Origin: Rhizobium rhizogenes
Lineage (GTDB): Bacteria; Pseudomonadota; Alphaproteobacteria; Rhizobiales; Rhizobiaceae
Assembly (NCBI RefSeq): GCF_002005205.3
Contig: NZ_CP019701.2
Location: 992,001 to 1,056,000, forward strand
Length of the DNA: 64,000 nt
Direction: 5' to 3'
The position numbers and the translations under genes were made by a program. The notes under the pieces were generated by a model, which saw nothing but the letters and a program-made list of their open reading frames with translations, had not been told where the DNA came from and ran no database searches. Below are positions 25,985-34,711 of the stretch, piece by piece (the stretch's first letter is position 1; every line of letters starts with the position of its first letter).

Positions 25985-28900
25985 TCAGTTGAACCGCCCC
26001 GCCGCATGGGCAAGCATCGTATAGACCTTGCCGGTATCGGAGGTGAGGTAGGACTGGGTGACGGTGCGGTCGCGGTCCGTACGGGCCACGTCGGCAAGCA
26101 GCTTTTCGAAATCGGTGATGTAGCGATCCACGGCGGTGCGGAATTCCGCTTCCCGCTCGTATTTGCGCTTGATCTCGTCAAACGTCGTCTGGCCCTTCAG
26201 CGTGTAGAGGCGACGGGTGAAGACGTCGCGCTCGCCGCGCTGGTAACGGCGCCACAGTTCCACCGAGGCGTCGTGGTCGATGGCACGGGCGATGTCGACC
26301 GAGAGCGAATTCAGCGATTCCACCATGTGCCGCGGGTTGCGGGTGTCGGCCGCACGGGTCGGCTGCTGTTCGGCGCTGGTGCGGGGAGCGGAAGCCGCAG
26401 AGGCCTCCTGACCGTCACGCGAGGCGCCGCGCAGCAGATCGCTGATCCAGCCGCCGCCTTCTTCGCGACGTCCGGCAGGGTTGGCTGCAACCGGCTGAGC
26501 GGGTGCGGGCGCCTGACGGTTTTCGGTCTGCCGGTTTTCAAGCGGCAGGGAACCGCGCAATGCGGCCGGCGCGGGGGCAGGCTGCGGCTGCGCCGGGCGC
26601 TGCTGCACCGGAGCGACTGCTGCCGGCTGCGGACGCGTCTCGACACGGCGCTCGGCTGCCGGCTGGGTAGCGGCGATGGCGCGGGCGACCGGTTCGGACA
26701 CTTCCATCTGGTGGGCCGAACGGCCGACGAGCTGGGAAATATCCTGCAACGCCTTGATCTGCTCGGAAACGGCGCGACGCATGGCGGCAGCACTTTCCTT
26801 GGCTTCTTCCGGCAGGTCGAAGGCGCCACGTTTCAGTTCGGCGCGGGTTGCATCCAGTTCACGGCGGATATCGTGGCTGGAGCGGCGGATTTCGTCCGTC
26901 GCGCCGGCAAAGCGGCTGACGGCTTCCTCGACGGCCTGACGCAGCGTTTCCTTGAGGTTGGCGGCGGCGGCGTTGGATTTCTCCGAGGCGCTGCCCAGCA
27001 GGTTGTCGACCTCGGAAAGCGAGGACTCGACACCGCCGCGCAGGCGGCTGACCAGCTCGTCGGAATATTTCTGCGCGTCGGTCAGCGTGCTTTCAATCGA
27101 GCGGCTGGCATCCTGACCGGCAGAGAGCAGGGCGCCCCGCATGGTCTGTGCCGCCGAGCGGGCGCGCTGTTCGGTCTCATCGAGCGAACGGCCGATATCG
27201 GAGAAGGACGCCTGCAGATTGTCACGCAGATTGCCGGCAACGTTCTGCGAACGCTCCTCGGCCTCGTTGAGCGTGGTTTCCACCACACCGACGACGTTGC
27301 GCATGGCGCTTTCGATTTCCTCGGACCGCTTGACAAGGCCGACCGACAGGCTGCGCAGGGCGTCCTGACGTTCTTCCAGCGTGCCGACGAGGCTCGACTG
27401 GGCCGCATTGAGCAGTTCGGACGCCTGGCTCAGCACCTTCGAGTGTTCTTCGAAGCGACCGACGATGCCGGCAACCTGTGCCAGCGTCTGGCCGGAAATA
27501 TTCGACAGGCGGTCGATCTTTCCTTCGAGCAGGCGGCTGGAGCTGGACACCATGTCGGCGGCCTGCGAAGCGCTATCGGAGAAGCGGGTCGCAGATGCAT
27601 TCAGCGCTTCGTCGGCCGAACCGAATTCCTGCGCGGCCCGCTCCACGGCGGCGTTGAAGTTGGTCGCCGACTGCTCGACGATCTCGGCCATGCTGTTATG
27701 GGTCTGCGACAGCATATCCGTGCTCTGGCGGGTGGCGGCAACCAGCTTGTTGGCCGCATCGCTGCCCGAGCGGGCATATTTCTCGATACCCTGTTCGACC
27801 GCATCCGCCATGGCAGTATGCGTCTGCGACAGCATGTCGGTGCTCTGGCGGGTGGCCGCAACCAGCTTGCTGGCCGCATCCGTGCCGGCATTGGCGTAGT
27901 CGCTGATCGCCTGTTCGACCATGCCGACCATGCCGCTGTTGCTCTGCGACAGGAGATCTGCGCTTTGCTGGGCGGCGGAAACGATCTTTTCGGCGGCTTC
28001 GCGGCCGATGGTGGCATATTCGTCGACGACGGGCTTGGCCTTTTCCTCGATCAGGCGCGACAGTTCGGCAGAACGGCTGGCCAGCATCGAGTTGAGTTCG
28101 CGGGTGCGGTTGTCCAGCGCCGAGCGGATGGATTCACCGCGTGCGTCGAGAGCGGATTCGACACCCGTGAGCGTCTCGGAGATGACGCCAACCTGCGAAC
28201 GGACGACGGCTTCAGCCTCGGCAACCTTGTTGACGATGATGTTGCCCGCTTCGGAGAAGGTCTGGGCGACGGCTGCAGCCTGGCCGGAAAGGCGTGTCTG
28301 CGCATCCGAGATGCGGGTGACGATCTCGCCGGAACGCTCCTCGATGGCCTTGGTGAAGGCCTCGTTCTGAGCCTGGACCTGTTCGGCAAATTCCGAGCCG
28401 GATTTGGCAAGCAGGGCAGAGGAGCGAACCGCTTCATCGCCAATGCTCTGGGTGGCGGATGTGACCGCGCCGCGCAGGCTGACAGCGAGATCGCTTGCCT
28501 TGCCTTCAATGGTGCGGTTGACGTTTTCGAGGCCGATCGTCAGCGCCCGGTCCATGGTGCCGAGGCGTTCGTCGATACGGGCCGTACCGGTATCGAAAGT
28601 TTCGGCCAGACGGCTGGTACGGTTTTCGAACGTGTCCGCGACACGCGTGGTCTGCTCGTCCAGAATGCCGGTGATGCGCTCGGCTGCCTCATCGCTGGTG
28701 CGGGCAAATACGGCCGTCTTGTCTTCCAGCGCTTCGGCAAATCGGCGGCCGGCATCTTCGATCGAGGTGTTCACATTGGCCAGATCGCCGCCGACGCGTG
28801 CCTGCAGCGTATCGAGCGAAGTTTCGATACGGGCGCCGGTCTCGTCGAGACGGGTGGTGACATTGCCAATGGAAGTTTCGATTTTCGAGGACAGGGCATC

Positions 28901-31900
28901 CGTCGCACCGCCGATTTCGCGGGCGGCTTCACCGATCTTGACGGCGATGTCGCCGGCACTGTTGCGAAGGCGCTCCTCCAGCGTTGCGGCACTTCCGTCG
29001 ATTGCCTTCTGCAGCGTGTCCTGCTGGGTTTCGAGCGACAGTTCGAGCATGCTGGCGCTGGAGGCGACAGTGGTGCCGATCATCATCGCCTGCTCGGACA
29101 GCATATCGCCCATCTGGGTCGTGGCGGAGCTGAGCGTTGCGGCAAGATCCGCCTGGCGCTGGTCGAGTGCGGTGCGGATATCCTCGTGCGATTGCGACAG
29201 GTTGCTCTCGAGACGCGAGACGCCTTCTTCCACTGTCTGCGCAAAACGGGTGCTGCCGTCTTCAACGACGCTTTCGATGCGGTTGGCCGCGCCCGAGACG
29301 CTCTGCTCGATCAGGCCGCTATTGCGCTCCAGCGAGCCGGCGATGCGTTCCGCCTGCGAGCCGAGCATGGTTTCCAGCCGCTCGTGACCGCTGGCAAGAG
29401 CGTTTTCAAGCGTGAAGGCGGTGGCTTCGAGACGCTGGCCGACGCCGGCGGCTGCAAGCGAAAGCGACGATGCCCTGGCATCCATGGCCTCGGCGATCCG
29501 CTCTTCGACACCGGAAATCGTCATGTCGAGCGCCATGGTGCGGCTGTCGAGTGCCTCTGCGATGCGTTCTTCCGCACCGGAGACGATGCCGGAAAGGGCG
29601 GCTGTACGGCTGTCCAGTGCGCTGGCAATCCGGTCCTCGACGCCGGAAACGGCGCTGTGCAGGGCGGCCGTACGGCCATCGAGAATATCGGCGATCTTTT
29701 CCTCGACACCGGAGAAGCTCATGTCGAGCGCCAGCGTGCGGCTGTCGAGCACATCGGTGATCCGCTCTTCCGCGCCGGAAACGACGGTCTTCAGCGAATC
29801 GGTGCGGCTGTCGAGTGCGCCGGCGATACGGGTCTCGGCGCCTGCCACCAGCTCGCCAAGGGCTGCGGTGCGCGTGTCGAGCGCTTCGGTGATTTTTTCC
29901 TCTGCGCCGGAAAATGCCATGTCGAGCGCCATGGTACGGCTGTCGAGCGCATCGGCGATGCGTTCTTCCGCACCGGAGACCACGGCGTTGAGGGCGGCGG
30001 TACGGCCATCGAGCGTTTCCGCGATCCGGGTCTCGGCACCGGCGACGACGTCGCCGAAGGTGGCCGTGCGGCTGTCGAGCGCGCCGGCGATCTTCTCTTC
30101 GGCGCCGGCAACAATGCCGGTAAGGGCGGAGGTGCGGTTGTCGAGCGTTTCCGAAAGCCGTTCTTCGACATTGGCGAAGGTCATGTCGAGCGACAGGGTG
30201 CGGCTGTCCATGGTGTCGGCGATGCGCTCCTCGACACCGGAAATCGCGCTGGAAAGAGCAGCGGTGCGGCCGTCGAGCGTATCGGCGATACGGCTCTCCG
30301 CGCCGGAGACGACATCGTGCAGGGCGGCCGTGCGGCTTTCCAGCGTGTCGGAAATACGGTCCTCGATGCCGGAAACCGCGCCGGTGATGGCGGCGGCCCG
30401 GGTCTCGAGCGTTTCGGCAAGGCGGCGCTCGACATCGGCAACGACGGTGTTGATCGCGGCGGCACGTTCGTCAAGCATCGCGGCAAGACGCTCGGCCGTA
30501 CCGGAGACCGAGCCGGTAATCGCCATCGAACGGCTGGCGAGAGCCTCGTCGAAACGGTTCTGGCTGGCAGAGAGCGCACCGAACAGGGCGTTGCTGCGTT
30601 CCGCCAGCACGGCGTCGATCTTCTCGTGCGAGGTGGTGAAGGCGTCGGTGATTTCGGCGGTGCGCTGGCCGATCGCGTCGCTGAAGGCGCGGGTACGGCT
30701 TTCAAGCGCGCTTTCCAGCATTTCCTGACCTGTGCCCAGCGCGGTTGCGAGCGCCAGCGACTGGTCGGTCATGGTGCTGCCGATACGCTCCAGGCCGGCG
30801 TTCAGCATTGTATCAAGCGCTTCGGAGCCGCCGGCAACGGTTTCGTTGATGCGGGCGAGGCTTTCCATCAGCTTGCTGTCGAGGCTGCCGGCGCGCTGGT
30901 CGAAGGCGCTGGCGAATTCCGCCACATGCTCGTCGAAGGCCGAGTTGACCTGGCCGACGGTCGCCTGCAGCCGCTCCTCGTAAAGGCCGGAGCGAAGATC
31001 GAGATCCATGATCGCATCGTCTGCCGTGCTCTGCAGGCTCTGGCGGAAGGAGAGGCCCTTTTCCTCAAGCGTCGTGGACAATTTGTCGAGAACGGTATCC
31101 AGCGAACCGCCGATGATCTGCTGGCCGCGATCGATGTTGCGGTTGAGTTCGAGCGTGCGCGTGGACAGCGTCTCGTTGAGCTGACGGGTGCGTTCCTCAA
31201 GCGCGCTGTTGAGGCTTTCGACACCGCTGTCGAGCGTCGAGGCGTGGATCGCGAAGCGTTCGAGCAGCACTTCACCGCGCTCGTCCAGCGTCGAGGTGAG
31301 GTTGTGCAGGCGCATGTCGAATTCGTTGGAAATCGTCGTGCCGGAGGAGTTCAGGGCCTGAAGCAGATTTTCGGTCTTGGCGGCGATCAGGCTGCCCATC
31401 GCTTCGGTGGAGGCGCGCGATTTTTCCAGCAGCGCGGCCGAGCGGGTGTCGATCATCGAGGCGAAAGCTTCGCCTGTCGTGGCGATCCGCATGGAAAGCT
31501 CTTCGCCGACGATGGACAATTCTTCCTTGATCTGTTCCTGCGCGCCGACGATGGAGGAGCGGATGCGCTCCGCGTGGTTGACGATGGCGTCACGCTCCGC
31601 GGTCAGTTCCTGCACGAGGCTGCGCACGCGCAATTCATTGTCGGCATAGCTGCGCTCAAGCGCGTTGACTTCGGAATGAACCAGCGTTTCGAGTTCCGTC
31701 GCGCGGGCAATGGTGCGCTCGATGCCGTCATTCATGGCCGAAACTTCGCGGCGAACCGCCTGGCCGACGGACATGATGCGGTCGGAGGCAACGGTTTCGG
31801 GCTCTGCCAGGCGAAGGGCGACTTCGGCCATCGACCGGGCGGCGTTGCGCAGGTCGCGGGCGCGCGCCATCATGATCGCGAAGGCGAAGAACAGCATGAC

Positions 31901-32353
31901 GGGGACGAGGATGCCGACGACGATCGCCATCAGGCCGGGAATTGCCGTGAGATCGGCAAGCGAGCCGATGTTCCAGAGGGCGTTGCCGTAAAGAAGATGC
32001 GCGACGCCAAGGCCGCCAAGCGCCCAGATCACCGACATGATCGTCGCGTTTCTGATCGCGCCGCCGATGGAGCCGCCCTCGAGTGATTTCAGGATCACGG
32101 CCGGGCTGCGCTTGGAGCCGTCATTGGCCGCTTCCAGATTGGGCGATCGGGGCGCCTGTTCGGCAGGCGCACGCGCGGCGGCCTCGGGAGCAGGGGTCTG
32201 TCTGCTTGCTTCCTTCAATCTGGCCTCCGGCTGCTTTGGCGCTGCGGTTTTCCGCGATTCCGGCTTTTCTTCGAAAGCGCCGAGCTGCAGGGCGTCTTCC
32301 AACGCCTGAAATGCAGTCTCGTCGACAGAGTCGCTGATCTTGTTATTCGCCAT
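25985..32353 (-). CDS. gpr: Growth Pole Ring (GPR)-type giant coiled-coil membrane protein
   Basis: A 2,122-residue protein, best matched from memory to the GPR protein of Agrobacterium (Atu1348, about 2,115 residues), which forms a ring at the growing pole and is needed for polar growth and rod shape. The ATG ending at 32353 (MANNKISDSV) is chosen over one 16 codons upstream. A Pro/Ala-rich cytoplasmic N-terminus leads to two membrane segments (~103-123 and ~138-162) and then about 1,700 residues of amphipathic helix. Part of that is 15 tandem 22-residue apolipoprotein-like units, and another part is a 40-residue repeat. The C-terminal part has a Pro/Ala/Gln-rich linker, then a short conserved domain (NPRHMVESLNSLSVDIARAIDHDASVELW...) ending near AHAAGRFN. 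Older annotations call it kinesin-like, which the sequence does not support. Confidence 0.85.
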   Translation of the reverse strand: MANNKISDSVDETAFQALEDALQLGAFEEKPESRKTAAPKQPEARLKEASRQTPAPEAAARAPAEQAPRSPNLEAANDGSKRSPAVILKSLEGGSIGGAIRNATIMSVIWALGGLGVAHLLYGNALWNIGSLADLTAIPGLMAIVVGILVPVMLFFAFAIMMARARDLRNAARSMAEVALRLAEPETVASDRIMSVGQAVRREVSAMNDGIERTIARATELETLVHSEVNALERSYADNELRVRSLVQELTAERDAIVNHAERIRSSIVGAQEQIKEELSIVGEELSMRIATTGEAFASMIDTRSAALLEKSRASTEAMGSLIAAKTENLLQALNSSGTTISNEFDMRLHNLTSTLDERGEVLLERFAIHASTLDSGVESLNSALEERTRQLNETLSTRTLELNRNIDRGQQIIGGSLDTVLDKLSTTLEEKGLSFRQSLQSTADDAIMDLDLRSGLYEERLQATVGQVNSAFDEHVAEFASAFDQRAGSLDSKLMESLARINETVAGGSEALDTMLNAGLERIGSTMTDQSLALATALGTGQEMLESALESRTRAFSDAIGQRTAEITDAFTTSHEKIDAVLAERSNALFGALSASQNRFDEALASRSMAITGSVSGTAERLAAMLDERAAAINTVVADVERRLAETLETRAAAITGAVSGIEDRISDTLESRTAALHDVVSGAESRIADTLDGRTAALSSAISGVEERIADTMDSRTLSLDMTFANVEERLSETLDNRTSALTGIVAGAEEKIAGALDSRTATFGDVVAGAETRIAETLDGRTAALNAVVSGAEERIADALDSRTMALDMAFSGAEEKITEALDTRTAALGELVAGAETRIAGALDSRTDSLKTVVSGAEERITDVLDSRTLALDMSFSGVEEKIADILDGRTAALHSAVSGVEDRIASALDSRTAALSGIVSGAEERIAEALDSRTMALDMTISGVEERIAEAMDARASSLSLAAAGVGQRLEATAFTLENALASGHERLETMLGSQAERIAGSLERNSGLIEQSVSGAANRIESVVEDGSTRFAQTVEEGVSRLESNLSQSHEDIRTALDQRQADLAATLSSATTQMGDMLSEQAMMIGTTVASSASMLELSLETQQDTLQKAIDGSAATLEERLRNSAGDIAVKIGEAAREIGGATDALSSKIETSIGNVTTRLDETGARIETSLDTLQARVGGDLANVNTSIEDAGRRFAEALEDKTAVFARTSDEAAERITGILDEQTTRVADTFENRTSRLAETFDTGTARIDERLGTMDRALTIGLENVNRTIEGKASDLAVSLRGAVTSATQSIGDEAVRSSALLAKSGSEFAEQVQAQNEAFTKAIEERSGEIVTRISDAQTRLSGQAAAVAQTFSEAGNIIVNKVAEAEAVVRSQVGVISETLTGVESALDARGESIRSALDNRTRELNSMLASRSAELSRLIEEKAKPVVDEYATIGREAAEKIVSAAQQSADLLSQSNSGMVGMVEQAISDYANAGTDAASKLVAATRQSTDMLSQTHTAMADAVEQGIEKYARSGSDAANKLVAATRQSTDMLSQTHNSMAEIVEQSATNFNAAVERAAQEFGSADEALNASATRFSDSASQAADMVSSSSRLLEGKIDRLSNISGQTLAQVAGIVGRFEEHSKVLSQASELLNAAQSSLVGTLEERQDALRSLSVGLVKRSEEIESAMRNVVGVVETTLNEAEERSQNVAGNLRDNLQASFSDIGRSLDETEQRARSAAQTMRGALLSAGQDASRSIESTLTDAQKYSDELVSRLRGGVESSLSEVDNLLGSASEKSNAAAANLKETLRQAVEEAVSRFAGATDEIRRSSHDIRRELDATRAELKRGAFDLPEEAKESAAAMRRAVSEQIKALQDISQLVGRSAHQMEVSEPVARAIAATQPAAERRVETRPQPAAVAPVQQRPAQPQPAPAPAALRGSLPLENRQTENRQAPAPAQPVAANPAGRREEGGGWISDLLRGASRDGQEASAASAPRTSAEQQPTRAADTRNPRHMVESLNSLSVDIARAIDHDASVELWRRYQRGERDVFTRRLYTLKGQTTFDEIKRKYEREAEFRTAVDRYITDFEKLLADVARTDRDRTVTQSYLTSDTGKVYTMLAHAAGRFN
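27696..28030 (-). repeat. 40-residue (120-bp) tandem repeat in GPR
   Basis: The block KLVAATRQSTDMLSQTH occurs twice 120 bp apart (about 27698 and 27818), with a third, weaker copy (KIVSAAQQSADLLSQ-like) near 27940. The units sit in a coiled-coil region downstream of the 22-residue array in the protein. Confidence 0.75.
29482..30474 (-). repeat. Fifteen tandem 22-residue (66-bp) units in GPR
   Basis: About 15 consecutive units fit the pattern xRTxALxxxVSGAEERIAxxLD. Units beginning SRT[ML]xLDM recur at positions 5, 9, 12 and 15, and GRTAAL units at 4, 8 and 13, which suggests copying in blocks of three to five units. A 22-residue period (two turns of 11) is the one seen in apolipoproteins. 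Confidence 0.85.
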
Positions 32354-32833
32354 GCGGTTACGCCTCGTTACACATACGCCCGGCTTCATGCCGTTGACCA
32401 CTTGCGACCCGCAAGCGGACTGCCGCCATCATGCCAGCGGAACGTTGTCCCCGTAAAAGGGACGAATTCCGCCACTTACCAAATCCCGAATTGCTGGTGA
32501 TCCAGCTTTCGGGCGAAATTACATCACTGTGCCGTAATAACAAAGCTTGTGCTTAAGCCCTGCGGGAACGGCAGTACCGTAGTGACACATTTAGGTGTTC
32601 GAAACAATTAATGCGGATTTGCGGCGGTCGCGAAGTGTCGGCTTTTTAACAGTTTTTAAACCTGAGTTTCACGCTGAACGCCTTGTTTCGCATAAGTTTA
32701 ACATAAATTAACCATAGCAGAAGATTTTCGCCCGCGTCACGCCGTAATTTAAGCCGATAGCACCGGTTTGAATGCCTGAATACGACACAGATGTGACACG
32801 AAACAGGAAACGGCGAGACAAGGAATTTCAGCC
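32354..32833. promoter_or_regulatory. Divergent GPR/Hpt region with CtrA-like half-sites
   Basis: This 480-bp space has no gene. Its middle (about 32570-32760) is AT-rich. It holds TTAACCAT at 32708-32715, identical to the CtrA half-site consensus, with another TTAA six bases upstream (32698-32701). A second TTAACAGTTTTTAA lies at 32646-32659. The full consensus has a 7-base spacer, here 6, so this is suggestive only. Confidence 0.45.
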
Positions 32834-33202
32834 ATGGCAGCGGTCAGTATTGCTTTCGAAGCTCCGGATAATTGCGGCGGCGCGCCGGTCGCCACGAAGA
32901 AGCCGATCGATTTCGATCATCTCGGTCGCCAGACGATGGGCGACAAGGATCTGGAGATCGAGGTGCTGCAACTTTTCAGCCGCAACGCCCGCGCCGCCCT
33001 GCACGAGATCGCCGACGCCGACGACAGGGCGGTGAAGGCAAGCGCCCACCGCCTGAAGGGTGCTGCGCAGGCCGTCGGCGCTTCCGCCGTGGCCGTGGCC
33101 GCGGCATCGGTGGAGGACAAGGGCAAAGACAGCGCGGCGATTGCCAAACTCGCGGCAGCCATTGTCGAAGCGGAAAACTTCATCCTCAAGCTTTGCCGCT
33201 GA
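32834..33202 (+). CDS. Stand-alone histidine phosphotransfer (Hpt) protein
   Basis: A 122-residue Hpt-domain protein. The phosphoryl-accepting histidine is H72 in ASAHRLKGAAQAVGA (HxxKG motif), within a helix pair preceded by DFDHLGRQTMGDKDLEIEVLQLF. There is no kinase or receiver domain attached. Such proteins relay phosphate between hybrid kinases and response regulators. CckA, a hybrid kinase, is about 10 kb away, but its known relay partner is ChpT, a different protein, so the partner here is unknown. Confidence 0.9.
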   Translation: MAAVSIAFEAPDNCGGAPVATKKPIDFDHLGRQTMGDKDLEIEVLQLFSRNARAALHEIADADDRAVKASAHRLKGAAQAVGASAVAVAAASVEDKGKDSAAIAKLAAAIVEAENFILKLCR

Positions 33203-33230
33203 GGCCGAACTTATCAAATCTGCCATTTTG

Positions 33231-33291
33231 CAAGGCCGGTTGCGTCTGGACGCCCCTGAAGCGGGTTGCCAAGCGCTACCGGCCTTTCTAT
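33231..33291 (+). terminator. Long-stem terminator after the Hpt gene
   Basis: AAGGCCGGT (33232-33240) pairs with ACCGGCCTT (33278-33286), followed by TCTATG. The loop is long and the T-tract weak, so termination efficiency is uncertain. Confidence 0.5.
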
Positions 33292-33332
33292 GTGTTTAGA
33301 ACAGTTCTTAGATCACCATTTTGGATTCCGGC

Positions 33333-33653
33333 ATGACAAAACTGACCATCGTTGCCTTTGACGGCACGCCCCATGAACTCGATGTGAGCAACGGTTCCAC
33401 CGTCATGGAGAATGCGGTACGCAACTCCATTCCCGGCATCGATGCGGAATGTGGTGGCGCCTGTGCCTGTGCGACCTGTCATGTCTATGTCGACGACGCC
33501 TGGACGGAGCGCGTCGGCGGCCCGGAACCGATGGAAGAGGACATGCTGGATTTCGCCTTCGACGTGCGTCCGACCTCGCGTCTTTCCTGTCAGATCAAGA
33601 TGAATGACGAGCTTGACGGTCTCGTCGTTCACGTTCCCGAGCGTCAGGGCTGA
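33333..33653 (+). CDS. 2Fe-2S ferredoxin, adrenodoxin/FdxB type
   Basis: A 106-residue ferredoxin. Cluster ligands are the pattern C40-x5-C46-x2-C49 and C86 ([14 protein letters not shown], then RLSCQI); C44 is an additional cysteine in the loop. The vertebrate-type fold is supported by [11 protein letters not shown] and [20 protein letters not shown]. The start is ATG 33333 (MTKLTIVAF). Likely roles are iron-sulfur assembly or electron supply to a P450 or similar oxygenase; no partner lies here. Confidence 0.93.
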   Translation: MTKLTIVAFDGTPHELDVSNGSTVMENAVRNSIPGIDAECGGACACATCHVYVDDAWTERVGGPEPMEEDMLDFAFDVRPTSRLSCQIKMNDELDGLVVHVPERQG

Positions 33654-33980
33654 GGGTTTCAGCTTTATTGCGCGCAGAAAAAGCCCCGCTCACCTGGTAG
33701 CGGAGAGCGGGGCGAGGCGGGTACGCAGCATGCAGGCGAGGGAGGAAACACCTGCGAGCCCTCAAGTGCGCACCGGGAGAACCGGAGATGGTTCCAGGCG
33801 CCAGACCCGCTGCGGGCCACAACCTCCAAAACCATATCAACAAGCTACAATGAGTCTCGGCGACGGCACCATGACGAGAAGTCACGGGTGAGATCGGACA
33901 TGACGTTACGTCATGTCCGCGTCTTTGGCCGTAAGGGCCCGCGTCTTTAGCCGTAAGGGAAGGACAGGACGCCCCTGCGT
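33654..33980. other. Intergenic region with terminator, palindrome and short tandem repeat
   Basis: No gene was found in these 327 bases. GCCCCGCT (33683-33690) and AGCGGGGC (33706-33713) form a stem whose minus-strand side runs into CTTTTTCT, suiting a terminator for the DUF922 gene. A 25-base palindrome (33895-33919, two 12-base arms CGGACATGACGT/ACGTCATGTCCG around one base) and two ~23-base direct repeats of GCGTCTTTxGCCGTAAGGG (about 33919-33963) follow. Confidence 0.6.
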
Positions 33981-34607
33981 CTAGCGGCGGCTCTGACCCT
34001 GTTCGAGCCGGTTTTTCAAAAGCCGCGTCATGCGTGCATCGAAATTTCTCGATTCCACCACATCGAAACGCATCTGATCCCGGTCGTGTTCGTCCATCAC
34101 CGTCTGGGTGATCTTGCCGACCATTTCCTGAAGTGTTTCGCAATTCTTCTGCGGACGAAGCGCCTTCAGTTGCCTTTCGAGCGAGCGGGCGTGGGTGCGG
34201 GCGATTTCCGCGTGGCGTTCCTCATGGCGCTTGATATCGGCAAGCAGCGTATCCCAGATGAAGGCGAGTTCCGCCGTGGTGCGGCGACGGTTTTTCCATC
34301 GTGGCAGCAGGATACGGGTGTTCAGAAGCACCTTGGCGGTTCCGACACTGCACTGGCCGTTCTTCTCCACATAGGTGAGCTCGCCGCCGAACTTGATCTC
34401 GGTCGCGCCGGGATGGCGCGCGCCGGTATTGCGTGTCAGCGGACCATGCCTGGAAAGCTGCTGGTCGAGGTCGGCAGCGGTTTTACCGGTGATCGAGAAA
34501 TAGGAGTAGGTCTTGCGGACAATGGTCTCGGAAAAAGCCGGCCCGGGCGAAGAAAGTGCCAGCGCGCCCGCAAGGGCGGCGCAAAGAGCACGTGATGATT
34601 TGGTCAT
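33981..34607 (-). CDS. DUF922 family predicted secreted zinc protease
   Basis: A 208-residue exported protein with a signal peptide (ALCAALAGALALSSPGPAFS, cleavage near AFSE). The DUF922 core contains the metal motif HEERH (H128, E129, H132, an HExxH), preceded by WDTLLADIKR and followed by AEIARTHARSLE. The family is predicted to be a zinc-dependent protease of the periplasm or cell surface. The cleavage target is not known. It is divergent from folP. Confidence 0.88.
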   Translation of the reverse strand: MTKSSRALCAALAGALALSSPGPAFSETIVRKTYSYFSITGKTAADLDQQLSRHGPLTRNTGARHPGATEIKFGGELTYVEKNGQCSVGTAKVLLNTRILLPRWKNRRRTTAELAFIWDTLLADIKRHEERHAEIARTHARSLERQLKALRPQKNCETLQEMVGKITQTVMDEHDRDQMRFDVVESRNFDARMTRLLKNRLEQGQSRR

Positions 34608-34711
34608 GACCCGGCCTTCCGGTTGAACTTGAAAAACGTTTGCTGCATAGGCGGAGCGGAACCTATAAGAATTGGCATAACATTCCGTTATTCCCGAAAG
34701 GCGCGTGTTAC

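Noticed and set aside
29482..30474. Regular 66-bp repeats considered as a CRISPR array
   Set aside because: The units have no constant repeat/spacer alternation. They encode 22-residue helical units in frame and there are no cas genes.
25904..32086. A 2,060-codon open frame on the plus strand opposite the GPR gene
   Set aside because: It is an antisense shadow of the repetitive, GC-rich GPR gene. It has no ribosome site, domain, or membrane pattern, and its composition mirrors the opposite strand.
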